Shown piece after piece: positions 1 through 9,114 of a DNA stretch of 27,103 bases. The translations under genes and the position numbers were made by a program. Within the stretch, counting starts at the first letter, position 1. Every line of letters begins with the position of its first letter. The notes beneath the pieces are model-generated. The model saw only the letters and a list, made by a program, of their open reading frames with translations, had not been told where the DNA came from and ran no database searches. Origin of the DNA: a virus; the IMG/VR virus record IMGVR_UViG_3300027704_000128, positions 1-27,103 of that record; one strand, given 5' to 3'.

Positions 1-1367
1 GTTATGATGGTGAAAAGCTTTCACTACTAGTACACGATGAGAGTGGTAAATGGGAACGACCAGATAACATACTCAACAACTGGCGAGTTACAAAAACTTG
101 TCTTAGACTAGGTAGCAGGATTATTGGAAAATGTATGATGGGTTCAACTTCTAATGCTTTAGATAAAGGTGGTGAAAACTTTAAGAAGCTATATAACAAT
201 AGTGACGTAACTAAAAGAAATAGAAATGGTCAAACAAAATCTGGTTTATATTCTTTGTTTATACCAATGGAATGGAACTTTGAAGGATTTATTGACGAGT
301 TTGGACAACCAGTCTTTACTACTCCAGAATCCGATGTTCGTGGACCAGATGGCGAACTAATAGATATAGGAGTTGTTGACCACTGGCAAAACGAAGTTGA
401 TGGTTTAAAAGATGATCAAGATGGTTTAAATGAATTTTACCGTCAGTTCCCCAGAACAACGGAGCATGCGTTTAGAGATGAGACAAAAAATAGTATATTT
501 AACTTGGTAAAAATATACGAGCAAATAGATTACAATGAAGGTATTGGAAGTTCAGTCGTGGTTAACACAGGTAATTTTCAATGGGCTAATGGAGTTAAGG
601 ATTCAAAAGTAGTATTTTACCCAGATCCAAAAGGTAGGTTTAAAATAAGCTGGACTCCGTCAATGAACCTTCAGAACAAGGTAATAGTAAAGAATGGAAT
701 AAAGTATCCAGGAAACGAGCACATGGGCGCTTTTGGTTGTGACAGTTACGATATTAGCGGAACTGTAGACGGAAGAGGTTCTAATGGAGCTTTACACGGA
801 TTGACTAAGTTCAGTATGGAAGATGCTCCAGCAAACGCTTTCTTTTTAGAATACGTTGCTAGACCTCAGACTGCTGAGATGTTTTTTGAAGATGTATTAA
901 TGGCATGCGTATTTTACGGTATGCCTATACTAGCAGAGAACAACAAGCCAAGACTTCTTTATTATATAAGAAGAAGAGGTTACAGAGGGTTTAGCATGAA
1001 CAGGCCCGATAAGGTTTGGAATAAACTTTCTGTTGCAGAAAAAGAGATTGGTGGTATACCAAACTCAAGTGAAGATATAAAACAAGCTCACGCTGCTGCT
1101 ATAGAAATGTACATACAAAGCCACGTTGGTCACTTAGGTGATGGTAGGTATGGTAGCTTGTATTTTAATGAAACTTTAAACGATTGGGCGAAGTTTGATA
1201 TAAACAAAAGAACTAAGTTTGATGCTGCAATAAGTTCTGGTCTAGCTGTAATGGCTTGCAATAGACACTTGTATGCACCTAATGCTAAAGTAGAAAAACC
1301 AAAGATAAACTTAAGTATTGCTAAATACAACAATAAAGGCGGTGCTTCACGAATAATAGAAAATTAA
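1..1367 (+). CDS. terL: Terminase large subunit, C-terminal part (left end cut by window)
   Basis: This is the DNA-packaging motor and headful nuclease that docks on the portal. The frame is open from base 3, well before the first ATG at 135, so the gene starts outside the window; 454 residues are visible. The ATPase Walker A region is missing. What remains begins with the end of the ATPase domain, including the stretch KCMMGSTSNALDKGG (bases 111-155). The RNase H-like nuclease domain follows, with a likely first metal-binding Asp in GCDSYDI (codon at 741) and a late Asp in KFDAAISSG (codon at 1221). The sequence reads like TerL of uncultured marine and Bacteroidota podoviruses. The stop lies 2 bases before the portal start, so the two are surely co-transcribed. 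The small terminase subunit is not in view. Confidence 0.93.
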   Translation, partial: YDGEKLSLLVHDESGKWERPDNILNNWRVTKTCLRLGSRIIGKCMMGSTSNALDKGGENFKKLYNNSDVTKRNRNGQTKSGLYSLFIPMEWNFEGFIDEFGQPVFTTPESDVRGPDGELIDIGVVDHWQNEVDGLKDDQDGLNEFYRQFPRTTEHAFRDETKNSIFNLVKIYEQIDYNEGIGSSVVVNTGNFQWANGVKDSKVVFYPDPKGRFKISWTPSMNLQNKVIVKNGIKYPGNEHMGAFGCDSYDISGTVDGRGSNGALHGLTKFSMEDAPANAFFLEYVARPQTAEMFFEDVLMACVFYGMPILAENNKPRLLYYIRRRGYRGFSMNRPDKVWNKLSVAEKEIGGIPNSSEDIKQAHAAAIEMYIQSHVGHLGDGRYGSLYFNETLNDWAKFDINKRTKFDAAISSGLAVMACNRHLYAPNAKVEKPKINLSIAKYNNKGGASRIIEN

Positions 1368-1369
1368 AT

Positions 1370-3808
1370 ATGGCTGAATCAATATATAATAATTATTTTC
1401 CTAGTCAAGCTGTTAGTGATCTAGAAAAAATTACTACTGAGTATGGACTAAAGATAGCTAAAGCCATAGAAAAAGAGTGGTTTGAGTCTAATTCAATGGG
1501 CAACAATTATTCTAGCAGTAGGTATTACAACAATAAAAGTACCTTTCACAAACTAAGACTTTACGCTAGAGGAGAGCAAGGTATACAAAAGTACAAAGAT
1601 GAGCTTTCTATAAATGGCGACTTAAGCTATTTAAACTTAGACTGGAAGCCTGTACCTATAATACCTAAGTTTGTTGACATAGTGGTTAATGGTCTCAGCG
1701 AAAGAGCCTATGACGTTAAGGCATTTTCACAAGATCCTTACGGAGTAGAGAAAAGAACTGATTACATGCAGCGTATGTTAGATGAAATGCGAACAAAGGA
1801 TTTCACTAAGTTTTATAAAGATACTTTTAATGTAGACTTATCTACGGTTCCAGAGGATAAACTACCAGAGACAGAAGAAGAGTTAGATCTACACATGCAG
1901 TTAACTTATAAGCAAACTGTTGAATTAGCAGAAGAGCAAGCTATAAACGTTTTACTCAAAGGAAACGACTACGACTTGATTAGAAGAAGAGTTAATTACG
2001 ATTTAACTGTTCTAGGTATTGGTGCTGTTAAGACAGGGTTTAACAAGTCAGAAGGTGCTACTGTGGAATATGTTGATCCAGCAGACTTAGTTTACTCCTA
2101 CACTGACTCGCCTTACTTTGACGATATATATTATGTTGGTGAAGTTAAAGACGTCCCAGTCAACGAATTAGTAAAACAATTTCCAGAGCTTAACGAAGAA
2201 GAAATAAAAGATATATTAAACTCTAACAACCAAGCTTCTGGTAGATATTCTAGAAAATATAGCTACGGTAGAGAAACAGATAACAACAAAGTTCAAGTCT
2301 TATACTTTAATTACAAGACTTATATGAACGATGTTTATAAAGTAAAAGAAACTGCAACTGGAGCTCAAAAAGCAATAGAAAAAGACGATACATTTAATCC
2401 ACCAAAAGATGCACAGGTAAACTTCATGAAACTGCAAAGGTCAGTTGAGTGTTTATTTGAAGGAGCATTTATAGTTGGTACAGATAAACTAATATCTTGG
2501 AAAAAAGTAGATAACATGATGAGGTCTAAGAGTGACTTCAACAAAGTAAAAATGAATTATTCTATTACTGCTCCAAGGATGTATAATGGTAGGATAGAAA
2601 GTTTAGTTGGTCGTATAACAGGTTTTGCTGATATGATACAGCTTACACATTTAAAGCTACAACAAGTTATGTCAAGGCTTATACCTGATGGTATATACTT
2701 AGACGCCGACGGCTTAGCTGAAATAGACTTAGGTAACGGTACAAACTACAACGCACAAGAAGCTTTAAACATGTTCTTCCAAACAGGTTCTGTTATTGGT
2801 AGATCAATGAACGAGCTTGGCGAAGGTAATCCTGGTAGAATTCCAATACAAGAAATAGCAAGTGGATCTGGCGGTCAAAAGATGCAAAGTTTAATTGGCA
2901 CATACAACTACTACTTGCAAATGATACGTGATACCACCGGGCTCAACGAAGCTCGTGATGGTAGCACTCCAGCGAAAGACGCTTTAGTTGGTGTACAAAA
3001 GTTAGCAGCCGCTAATTCTAACACGGCTACAAGGCACATATTACAGTCTGGCTTGTTTTTAACTAAGTCTGTAGCTGAAAGCTTGTCACTTAGAATATCT
3101 GATATAATAGAATTTTCTCCTACCAAAGATGCGTTCGTGCAAGCTATTGGAGCTCACAACGTAGGAACTTTAGAAGAGATGTCTAATTTACACTTGTATG
3201 ATTTTGGTATATTTATTGAGCTAGCTCCAGACGACGAAGAAAAACAATTACTAGAGAATAACATACAGCAAGCTTTAGCTCAAAATAGCATAGATCTTTC
3301 TGATGCAATAGATCTTAGAGATATAAAAAATGTTAGACTAGCAAATCAGCTGCTAAAGATTAGACGTAAAAAGAAAATGGATGAAGATCAAAAACGTCAA
3401 CAAGAAAACATAAAAGCACAATCTGATGCTAATGTTCAGGCCCAGCAAGCAGCAGCTCAATCTGAAATACAAAAGCAGCAAGCGCTAACACAGATGAATG
3501 CACAGATGGAGCAGATAAAAACTGACTCAAAAACAAAAATTATAACTCACGAGGCAAATGTTAAAAAGCAATTGATGGATCACGAGTTTCAGTTGAGCAT
3601 GCAGCTTAAGCAAATGGACTTGCAGTCTATTAGTAACAAGGATAATGAGAAAGAAGATCGTAAAGACAAAAGAACAAAGATACAAGCTTCGCAGCAAAGT
3701 GAACTTATAGAACAAAGAAAAGCAGGTACTCCACCTAAAAACTTTGAGTCATCAGGTAATGATATACTTGGTGGTGGTATGGGTTTGAGTGATTTTGGAC
3801 CTAGATAA
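1370..3808 (+). CDS. Portal protein
   Basis: This protein forms the twelve-fold ring at one capsid vertex through which DNA is packaged and ejected; TerL docks on it and the neck adaptors attach below. The 812 aa length suits the larger portals of podoviruses and crAss-like phages. Its position directly after TerL and before scaffold and capsid supports the call. The portal-like core includes VDPADLVYSYTDSPYFDDIYY from about residue 234, a segment I associate with portals of Bacteroidota phages. Residues about 658-783 are a Gln/Lys-rich helical stretch typical of the barrel or crown of long portals, followed by a Gly-rich tail. The ATG lies two bases after the terL stop, with no Shine-Dalgarno sequence. 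Isoleucine is mostly ATA here, unlike the capsid gene. Confidence 0.87.
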   Translation: MAESIYNNYFPSQAVSDLEKITTEYGLKIAKAIEKEWFESNSMGNNYSSSRYYNNKSTFHKLRLYARGEQGIQKYKDELSINGDLSYLNLDWKPVPIIPKFVDIVVNGLSERAYDVKAFSQDPYGVEKRTDYMQRMLDEMRTKDFTKFYKDTFNVDLSTVPEDKLPETEEELDLHMQLTYKQTVELAEEQAINVLLKGNDYDLIRRRVNYDLTVLGIGAVKTGFNKSEGATVEYVDPADLVYSYTDSPYFDDIYYVGEVKDVPVNELVKQFPELNEEEIKDILNSNNQASGRYSRKYSYGRETDNNKVQVLYFNYKTYMNDVYKVKETATGAQKAIEKDDTFNPPKDAQVNFMKLQRSVECLFEGAFIVGTDKLISWKKVDNMMRSKSDFNKVKMNYSITAPRMYNGRIESLVGRITGFADMIQLTHLKLQQVMSRLIPDGIYLDADGLAEIDLGNGTNYNAQEALNMFFQTGSVIGRSMNELGEGNPGRIPIQEIASGSGGQKMQSLIGTYNYYLQMIRDTTGLNEARDGSTPAKDALVGVQKLAAANSNTATRHILQSGLFLTKSVAESLSLRISDIIEFSPTKDAFVQAIGAHNVGTLEEMSNLHLYDFGIFIELAPDDEEKQLLENNIQQALAQNSIDLSDAIDLRDIKNVRLANQLLKIRRKKKMDEDQKRQQENIKAQSDANVQAQQAAAQSEIQKQQALTQMNAQMEQIKTDSKTKIITHEANVKKQLMDHEFQLSMQLKQMDLQSISNKDNEKEDRKDKRTKIQASQQSELIEQRKAGTPPKNFESSGNDILGGGMGLSDFGPR

Positions 3809-3830
3809 TTATTAACTTATATTTTATATT

Positions 3831-4961
3831 ATGAATGAAAATGAAAACATTGAGGAAACTCAAGACATTGAATCTACTGAACAAGTAGAACAACCCCAAG
3901 AAGAAGTGGTAGAACAAGAGTCGCCGATCTCTTACAAAGACGACGGTACAATTGTTCTCAACATGGATAAAGTTAGCGAACTAGAAGCTGCAAACGAAGA
4001 AATTGAACAATCAGCAGAGGCTACGCAAGAAGCTGCAGCTCAAGTTGAGGTTCCTGAAGAGAGTATAGAACAAGAGGTAAATAACACAGTTGAAGAAGCT
4101 AACCAAGCTATTGAAGCAGCGGAACAAACTGGACAAGCGTTACCAGAAAATATACAGAAGCTAGTTGACTTTGTTAACGATACTGGTGGAAACGTAGAAG
4201 ATTACGTTAAGTTAAATCGCGATTATAATGAAATGGATAATCAAACAGCGCTTAGCGAATATTATAAAATAACTAAACCTCACTTAGATGATGAGGAAAG
4301 AAGCTTCTTAATGGAAGACAACTTTTCGTTTGACGAAGAGATTGATGAAGAAAGAGAAGTAAGAAAAAAGAAAATAGCCTTAAAAGAGCAAGTTGCAGAG
4401 GCTAAAGCCTATTTAGACGGGCAAAAGTCTAAGTATTATGATGAGATTAAAGCTGGATCAAACCTTACTGCAGAGCAGCAAGAAGCGATACAGTTCTTTA
4501 ATCAGTATAACGAGGATACGGTAGAAAGCGAGAGATTAGCTAGAGATAGATCAGAGCAGTTTACAACGAGGACTAACAAAGTTTTCAACAACGAGTTCAA
4601 AGGTTTTGAATATAACGTTGATGGTAAAAAGCTTAATCTTAAAGTACCTAATGCAAATGAAGTAGCGAGAAATCAAAGCGACATCAATAATTTTATTGGA
4701 AAGTTTTTAAACGATGACAATAGTATTAATGATGTTGAAGGTTATCACAAAGCTTTATATGCCGCTATGAATCCGGATGTTATTGCAAAGCATTTTTACG
4801 AACAAGGTAAAGCTGATGCTATACAAAACACTGTCGCTAAAGCAAAAAATATAAATATGGATGCTAGACAGTCTTTTAGTAATGAAAGCACTAGTGGATT
4901 TAAAGTAAAAGCGCTAGACACAGACAATGGTCCTACGTTTAGAATTAAAAAACGAAATTAA
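3831..4961 (+). CDS. Probable capsid scaffolding protein
   Basis: This is likely the internal scaffold that organises capsid subunits around the portal before packaging. The call rests on position (between portal and capsid genes) and composition, not on a recognised motif. Residues 1-130 are very acidic and rich in Glu, Gln and Ala. Residues about 165-205 are a charged helix (EEREVRKKKIALKEQVAEAK). The C-terminus is basic (FRIKKRN), as in scaffolds whose basic tail binds the coat protein. The length (376 aa) is usual for such proteins. No protease catalytic motif is visible, so a fused scaffold-protease is not supported. The 22-base leader before the ATG is almost pure A/T with no ribosome binding site. 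Confidence 0.62.
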   Translation: MNENENIEETQDIESTEQVEQPQEEVVEQESPISYKDDGTIVLNMDKVSELEAANEEIEQSAEATQEAAAQVEVPEESIEQEVNNTVEEANQAIEAAEQTGQALPENIQKLVDFVNDTGGNVEDYVKLNRDYNEMDNQTALSEYYKITKPHLDDEERSFLMEDNFSFDEEIDEEREVRKKKIALKEQVAEAKAYLDGQKSKYYDEIKAGSNLTAEQQEAIQFFNQYNEDTVESERLARDRSEQFTTRTNKVFNNEFKGFEYNVDGKKLNLKVPNANEVARNQSDINNFIGKFLNDDNSINDVEGYHKALYAAMNPDVIAKHFYEQGKADAIQNTVAKAKNINMDARQSFSNESTSGFKVKALDTDNGPTFRIKKRN

Positions 4962-4985
4962 TTAACAATTTAAAAACTATTTATT

Positions 4986-6485
4986 ATGGCAATTACTGCA
5001 GGAAATAGTTTGAATAGCGTGCCAGCTGCAAAGCCGCAAACGTTAGAATCAAACTATATAGACTTCAACCAAGACATGGGTTGGGCTCAACAATATTTAC
5101 CAGATCTTATGGAAAAAGAAGCTGAAGTTTTCGGACCGAGAACTATTTCAGGATTTCTTTCAAAAGTAGGAGCTGAAGAAGCGATGACTTCTGATCAAGT
5201 TATTTGGTCTGAACAAGGTCGTTTACATTTATCTTACAAAGGGCACATTCAAAGTGCAACAGGTGGTACTGCTTCTGGTGGTCAAATCGAAATTGAAGTT
5301 GATATTGACGGAAACGATATAGCCGCAAATCACGGTATTAGAGTTAATGATACTATCATCGTTGCTAACTCTCAAGGTGTTGTTAAGTGTTTAGTAGAGG
5401 CTGTTGATACAGGTTCTATGATTGACGTTTTACCTTACGACTTTGCATCTTTAAACACTGCTAGTTTAACAACTACTGGTGGAACACAAGATACAACTAT
5501 ATTAGTTTATGGTTCTGAGTTTGGTAAAGGTGTAAGTTACAACAACTCTGCAAACAGTGCTGCTACTGACCAGAGAGGTGCTAACGAGCCTTCGTTCAAA
5601 ACTTTCTCTAACAAGCCAATTATCATGAAAGACTACTACGAAGTATCAGGATCTGATGCATCTCGTATTGGTTGGGTTGAGATTACTGGTGAAGAAGGAC
5701 AATCAGGTTACTTATGGTACTTAAAAGCTGAAGCTGACACAAGAGCTCGTTTTAACGACTACTTAGAAATGTCCATGCTTGAAAGTGAATTGAATCTTGC
5801 TGATTCTCAAATTGACGGTAACGCTCTTGTTGCTGGATCTACAGCTGGCGCTGGAAACGTTGGTACTGAAGGTTTATTCTCTGCTATTGAAAAGAGAGGT
5901 AACGTAACTTCTGGTGTTACTGGTGTTAACGCTGCTACTGACTTAGCTGAATTTGATGCTATCTTAGCTGAATTTGACAAGCAAGGAGCAATTGAAGAAA
6001 ACATGCTATTCGTTAACCGTGCTACTTCTTTAGCATTTGACGATATGTTAGCTTCCATGAACTCTTACGGTGCTGGTGGTACTTCTTATGGAGTATTTCA
6101 AAACGACGAAGATATGGCTTTAAACTTAGGTTTCTCTGGATTCAGAAGAGGTTCTTATGACTTCTACAAGTCTGACTTCAGATACTTGAATGACTTAGCT
6201 ACTCGTGGTGGTATTAATGCTGCTGCTGGTTCTAACGCTATCCGTGGGGTTGTTATTCCTGCAGGTACTTCAACTGTATATGATCAGCAATTAGGAAAGA
6301 ACCTTAAGCGTCCTTTCTTACACGTTAGATACAGAGCTTCTCAAACAGATAATCGTAGAATGAAAACTTGGACTACTGGTTCGGTTGGAGCTTCTACATC
6401 TGCTTTAGATGCAATGCAAATTCACATGTTATCAGAAAGATGTTTAGTTACTCAAGGTGCTAACAACTTTATGTTAATGAAGTAG
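4986..6485 (+). CDS. Major capsid protein
   Basis: This is the main shell subunit, expected to have the HK97 fold. The 499 aa length, the position after portal and scaffold, and the N-terminal sequence (RTISGFLSKVGAEE at 52-65, then TSDQVIWSEQGRLH at 68-81) fit capsid proteins of Bacteroidota and marine podoviruses. Residues about 92-178 look like a beta-rich inserted domain with an IRVNDTIIVAN strand. The gene has its own codon use: by hand count only 3 of about 26 Ile codons are ATA, against a strong ATA preference in its neighbours, and CGT is common for Arg. That is the pattern of a highly expressed gene. It is followed at once by a strong terminator. The start has an A/T-rich leader (TTATTATGGC) and no Shine-Dalgarno sequence. 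Confidence 0.9.
   Translation: MAITAGNSLNSVPAAKPQTLESNYIDFNQDMGWAQQYLPDLMEKEAEVFGPRTISGFLSKVGAEEAMTSDQVIWSEQGRLHLSYKGHIQSATGGTASGGQIEIEVDIDGNDIAANHGIRVNDTIIVANSQGVVKCLVEAVDTGSMIDVLPYDFASLNTASLTTTGGTQDTTILVYGSEFGKGVSYNNSANSAATDQRGANEPSFKTFSNKPIIMKDYYEVSGSDASRIGWVEITGEEGQSGYLWYLKAEADTRARFNDYLEMSMLESELNLADSQIDGNALVAGSTAGAGNVGTEGLFSAIEKRGNVTSGVTGVNAATDLAEFDAILAEFDKQGAIEENMLFVNRATSLAFDDMLASMNSYGAGGTSYGVFQNDEDMALNLGFSGFRRGSYDFYKSDFRYLNDLATRGGINAAAGSNAIRGVVIPAGTSTVYDQQLGKNLKRPFLHVRYRASQTDNRRMKTWTTGSVGASTSALDAMQIHMLSERCLVTQGANNFMLMK
5259..5519 (+). other. Beta-rich insertion in the major capsid protein
   Basis: Residues about 92-178 are Gly/Thr/Asp-rich, with alternating hydrophobic strands (VNDTIIVAN, SMIDVLPYD). 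They separate the conserved N-terminal segment from the rest of the coat. The pattern resembles the VGD-type modules of the tail-hub gene. It may be a surface insertion domain on the HK97 core; this is inferred from composition only. Confidence 0.4.
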
Positions 6486-6499
6486 AAATACTTTTTTTG

Positions 6500-6531
6500 A
6501 ACTACCCTGCCTTCGGGTGGGGTAGTTTTTT
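6500..6531 (+). terminator. Factor-independent terminator after the capsid gene
   Basis: The arm AACTACCC (6500-6507) pairs with GGGTAGTT (6520-6527). The inner bases extend the stem with two G-U wobbles and two C-G pairs, closing on a C(UUCG)G tetraloop (UUCG at 6512-6515). The stem totals 12 pairs and runs into six T (6526-6531). There is no T tract on the opposite strand, so it works only in the + direction. It begins 14 bases after the capsid stop and probably limits read-through so that the capsid mRNA is made in excess. Confidence 0.9.
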
Positions 6532-6555
6532 ATTAATTTTTTATTATATTATATT

Positions 6556-7395
6556 ATGGCAAAGAAACAAGCCGCAGCAAAAGCTGCACCAAAAGTTGAA
6601 GTAGCACAACCAGAAATTAAAGCTACAAATGAAATGGTTGAAGTAGTTATTGAAAAACCTCAACCTAAAAAAAATGAGTGGGAAATAAAAGATAGAGTAT
6701 ATTATCTTAAAGGTAGAAAAAAACCTTTGTCTAGAGCTATTAGATCTGCAAATGTTTATTGGTTTGACAAAGAAAAAGGCTACGAAAGAGAAATTAAGTA
6801 CTGCGAGAATCAAACAACACCTTTCGTTGACGAAATGAAAGGCGATCAAAGGCTTTCGCACATTATATTTAGAAGCGGATCTTTATTTGTTCCTAAAGAA
6901 AAAACTATTTTACAGAAGTTTTTGACTAATTATCATCCAGATGCAAACAAACTATTTCACGAGCATAAACCTATTAAAATTGCAGAAAATCAATTAGACT
7001 GGTTAGAATTTGAAGTTCAAGCAATGGTTATAGCTAGAGACATGGACATTGATATGGCTGAAGCTGTAATGAGAGTAGAGAAAGGATCTGAAGTTAATAA
7101 GCTAAGTTCTAAAGAACTTAAAAGAGATTTGCTACTATTTGCAAAGAAAAATCCTAAGCTGTTCTTAGAGCTTACTACAGACGATAATGTAATGCTTAGA
7201 AACTTTGGTATTAAAGCTGTAGAAGCTAACATAATAAAACTATCAGGTGATCAACGTTATTTTACGTGGGTATCTAACGATAGACAAATTATGACTGTAC
7301 CATTTGATGAGCACCCATATTCTGCTTTAGCCGCTTGGTTTAAAACAGATGAAGGCATGGAGATTTACTCCAATATTGAAAAACGATTAAACTAA
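6556..7395 (+). CDS. Head-associated protein of unknown function (279 aa)
   Basis: I do not recognise a named domain. The protein starts with an Ala/Lys-rich, probably disordered segment (MAKKQAAAKAAPKVEVAQP). A compact charged domain follows, with WEIKDRVYYLKGRKKPLS near residues 42-59 and then FVDEMKGDQRLSHIIFRSG. The C-terminal half is mostly helical (KELKRDLLLFAKKNPKLFLEL and onward to GMEIYSNIEKRLN). Its position between the capsid gene and the neck adaptors suggests a head-completion, decoration or DNA-contacting structural role. It is flanked by two UUCG-capped hairpins, so it sits in its own small segment of the transcript. The leader is A/T-only for about 20 bases before the ATG, without a Shine-Dalgarno sequence. 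I have seen similar sequences in uncultured marine phages, but no function is known to me. Confidence 0.6.
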   Translation: MAKKQAAAKAAPKVEVAQPEIKATNEMVEVVIEKPQPKKNEWEIKDRVYYLKGRKKPLSRAIRSANVYWFDKEKGYEREIKYCENQTTPFVDEMKGDQRLSHIIFRSGSLFVPKEKTILQKFLTNYHPDANKLFHEHKPIKIAENQLDWLEFEVQAMVIARDMDIDMAEAVMRVEKGSEVNKLSSKELKRDLLLFAKKNPKLFLELTTDDNVMLRNFGIKAVEANIIKLSGDQRYFTWVSNDRQIMTVPFDEHPYSALAAWFKTDEGMEIYSNIEKRLN

Positions 7396-7404
7396 TTAAT
7401 CACC

Positions 7405-7444
7405 ATAGTAGAGCAGCCACTCTTCGGGGTGGTTGCTAAACTAT
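7405..7444 (+). promoter_or_regulatory. UUCG-capped RNA hairpin without U tract
   Basis: The arm GCAGCCAC (7413-7420) pairs with GTGGTTGC (7429-7436, one G-U). Inside it a T-G and a C-G pair close a UUCG loop (7423-7426); outside it is A7412-T7437. An outer ATAGT/ACTAT stem (7405-7409 with 7440-7444) lengthens it past a small internal loop. No U tract follows (the next bases are AAAAAACA), so it is a poor intrinsic terminator. It may stop RNA decay, mark an RNA processing site, or be a weak or factor-dependent terminator. It ends 13 bases before the next ATG. Confidence 0.65.
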
Positions 7445-7457
7445 AAAAAACATAACA

Positions 7458-8207
7458 ATGGCAGTAAGCATAGATACAGTATATCAAAAAGTATTAGCGC
7501 TAGCTAATAAAGAACAAAGAGGTTATGTTACGCCTATAGAATTTAACTTGTTTGCAGAGCAAGCACAGTTAGATATATTTGAAAACTACTTTAGAGATTT
7601 AGATCAAGCTCAAATGATTCACGGTGCCTCTACGGAGTATGGTGATCTTGTAGACACTCTAGCTTCTAAAATAGCTCCATTTCAACAGTTTGATGTAGCT
7701 ATGTCTGCTATAGCAAATACAAATGAATTAACACTTCCAACATCTACCGCTGTACATAGATTAGGTACAGTTTTCTACGAAACAAGTTCTGATAATTTCA
7801 AAGAAATAGAAAGAGTAGAAATAAACGATTTACGTATGATGCAGCAAACTGGTTTATTTAAGCCTAGCGCTTCTAGACCAGTATACGTTTACAAGACTAA
7901 TAGCATATTAAAAATATTTCCATCATCTAATACTCCTAACTACGCTACTTCTAATATATCGTGTAATTATATAGCTAAACCTACTACACCGTATTGGAAT
8001 TATGTTGTAGTTCCAAACTCTGCTGGAGGTAATGAATATCCACTACATGACTCTACTAACACAGTAGACTTTGAGCTACACCCGTCTGAAGAAGACACTT
8101 TGATATTTAAGATATTAGAGCTTTCAGGTATACTGCTTAATAAGCCTGGTATAGTTTCTATAGCAGCTGGAAAAGATAAGGATAATAGAAATCAACAAAT
8201 AGCATAA
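7458..8207 (+). CDS. Head-tail adaptor / neck ring protein (predicted)
   Basis: This is probably the first ring attached beneath the portal. The N-terminal helix region (VYQKVLALANKEQRGYVTP, residues 8-26, then FNLFAEQAQLDIFENYF) and the late segment FELHPSEEDTLIFKILELSG (about 211-230) match a recurring type of virion protein found after the capsid gene in Bacteroidota phages. The middle is beta-rich. The length (249 aa) suits a connector. It ends one base before the next adaptor gene, and the pair is placed just as the head-completion and tail-tube A proteins are in podoviruses. No Shine-Dalgarno sequence precedes the ATG (AAACATAACAATG). The exact ring position is inferred. Confidence 0.6.
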   Translation: MAVSIDTVYQKVLALANKEQRGYVTPIEFNLFAEQAQLDIFENYFRDLDQAQMIHGASTEYGDLVDTLASKIAPFQQFDVAMSAIANTNELTLPTSTAVHRLGTVFYETSSDNFKEIERVEINDLRMMQQTGLFKPSASRPVYVYKTNSILKIFPSSNTPNYATSNISCNYIAKPTTPYWNYVVVPNSAGGNEYPLHDSTNTVDFELHPSEEDTLIFKILELSGILLNKPGIVSIAAGKDKDNRNQQIA

Positions 8208-8208
8208 T

Positions 8209-9111
8209 ATGGGATTATTCGAAGGAACAACAGGAAATTACTATCAAGGGGCAGACAACACCCAAAACACAGCTGATGATACTCAATATGGGAATTATCA
8301 GTTTACTTCGTTAGAGCACATTATAAATCAGTTTATTCTAGCTTATGTTGGTGAAGACAAAATAATATCTAAAATAAGAAGAGCTGACGTTGCTTATCAT
8401 GCACAGCGTGCTTTACAAGAGATGAGTTTTGATGTTTTCAAGTCTACTAAAGCTCAAGAAATAGAAGTACCTGCAACGCTGCAAATGGTACTACCTCACG
8501 ACTACGTTAACTATGTTAAGCTTTCGTTCTCCGACGGAGCTGGTATCAAAAGAGTGATATACCCAACAAGGCTTACTAGTAATCCAGACGCTATAACTCA
8601 AGGAACTGACGGTAGCTACACTTTAGATGGTGACGAAATACAAACATCAGACTCTGATACTTGGACAGCTTACAAAGGACAAGTACTTCCTGAAAACGGA
8701 ACAGCTAACTACGATTACGACGACGACATATACAATGATATTGTAGGTCAAAGATATGGTATAGAGCCAAGTGAAGCTCAGACAAACGGCTCATTTTACA
8801 TTGATGACAAAAAAGGTAAGATACACTTTAGCTCTAACTTGTCTGGAGCAACAGTTATACTCGATTACATTAGCGATAGCTTGGGCACAGACGCTGAAAT
8901 GCAGGTACACAAGTTTGCTGAAGAAGCAATGTACAAATATATAGCTTATGCTGTACTTTCAACTAGAGCTAACGTTCAAGAGTTTATAATACAAAGATTT
9001 AGACGTGAGGCTTTTGCTTCAAAAAGAACTGCTAAGCTTAGATTGTCAAATATTAAGTTACAAGAAATAGTACAGCAATTAAGAGGTAAAGCTAAACACA
9101 TAAAACACTAA
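8209..9111 (+). CDS. Tail adaptor protein (tail-tube A / gp11-like position, predicted)
   Basis: This is likely the adaptor ring between the portal/neck and the tail hub. The helical segment around residues 35-85 (LEHIINQFILAYVGEDKI, then RADVAYHAQRALQEMSFDVF) leads into a beta domain starting EIEVPATLQMVLPHDYVNYVKL. A second helical region (about 225-295, with EEAMYKYIAYAVLSTRANVQEF and a basic RFRREAFASKRTAK segment) closes the protein. This helix-beta-helix layout is common in podovirus tail adaptors, whose outer helices pack against the portal. An acidic insertion (YDYDDDIYNDI) lies near residues 164-174. It begins one base after the upstream adaptor gene and ends three bases before the tail-hub gene, so the three are translationally close. 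Confidence 0.6.
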   Translation: MGLFEGTTGNYYQGADNTQNTADDTQYGNYQFTSLEHIINQFILAYVGEDKIISKIRRADVAYHAQRALQEMSFDVFKSTKAQEIEVPATLQMVLPHDYVNYVKLSFSDGAGIKRVIYPTRLTSNPDAITQGTDGSYTLDGDEIQTSDSDTWTAYKGQVLPENGTANYDYDDDIYNDIVGQRYGIEPSEAQTNGSFYIDDKKGKIHFSSNLSGATVILDYISDSLGTDAEMQVHKFAEEAMYKYIAYAVLSTRANVQEFIIQRFRREAFASKRTAKLRLSNIKLQEIVQQLRGKAKHIKH

Positions 9112-9114
9112 TAC

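Noticed and set aside
135-1367. The ATG at 135 as the start of the first gene
   Set aside because: The same frame is open back to base 3 and encodes typical TerL sequence before this ATG, so the gene simply enters from outside the window.
6486-6555. Bacteroidota-type promoter (TAnnTTTG) in the gap after the capsid gene and in the other gaps
   Set aside because: No TAnnTTTG with an upstream TTG element was found by eye; the gaps are too A/T-rich for a weak match to mean anything.
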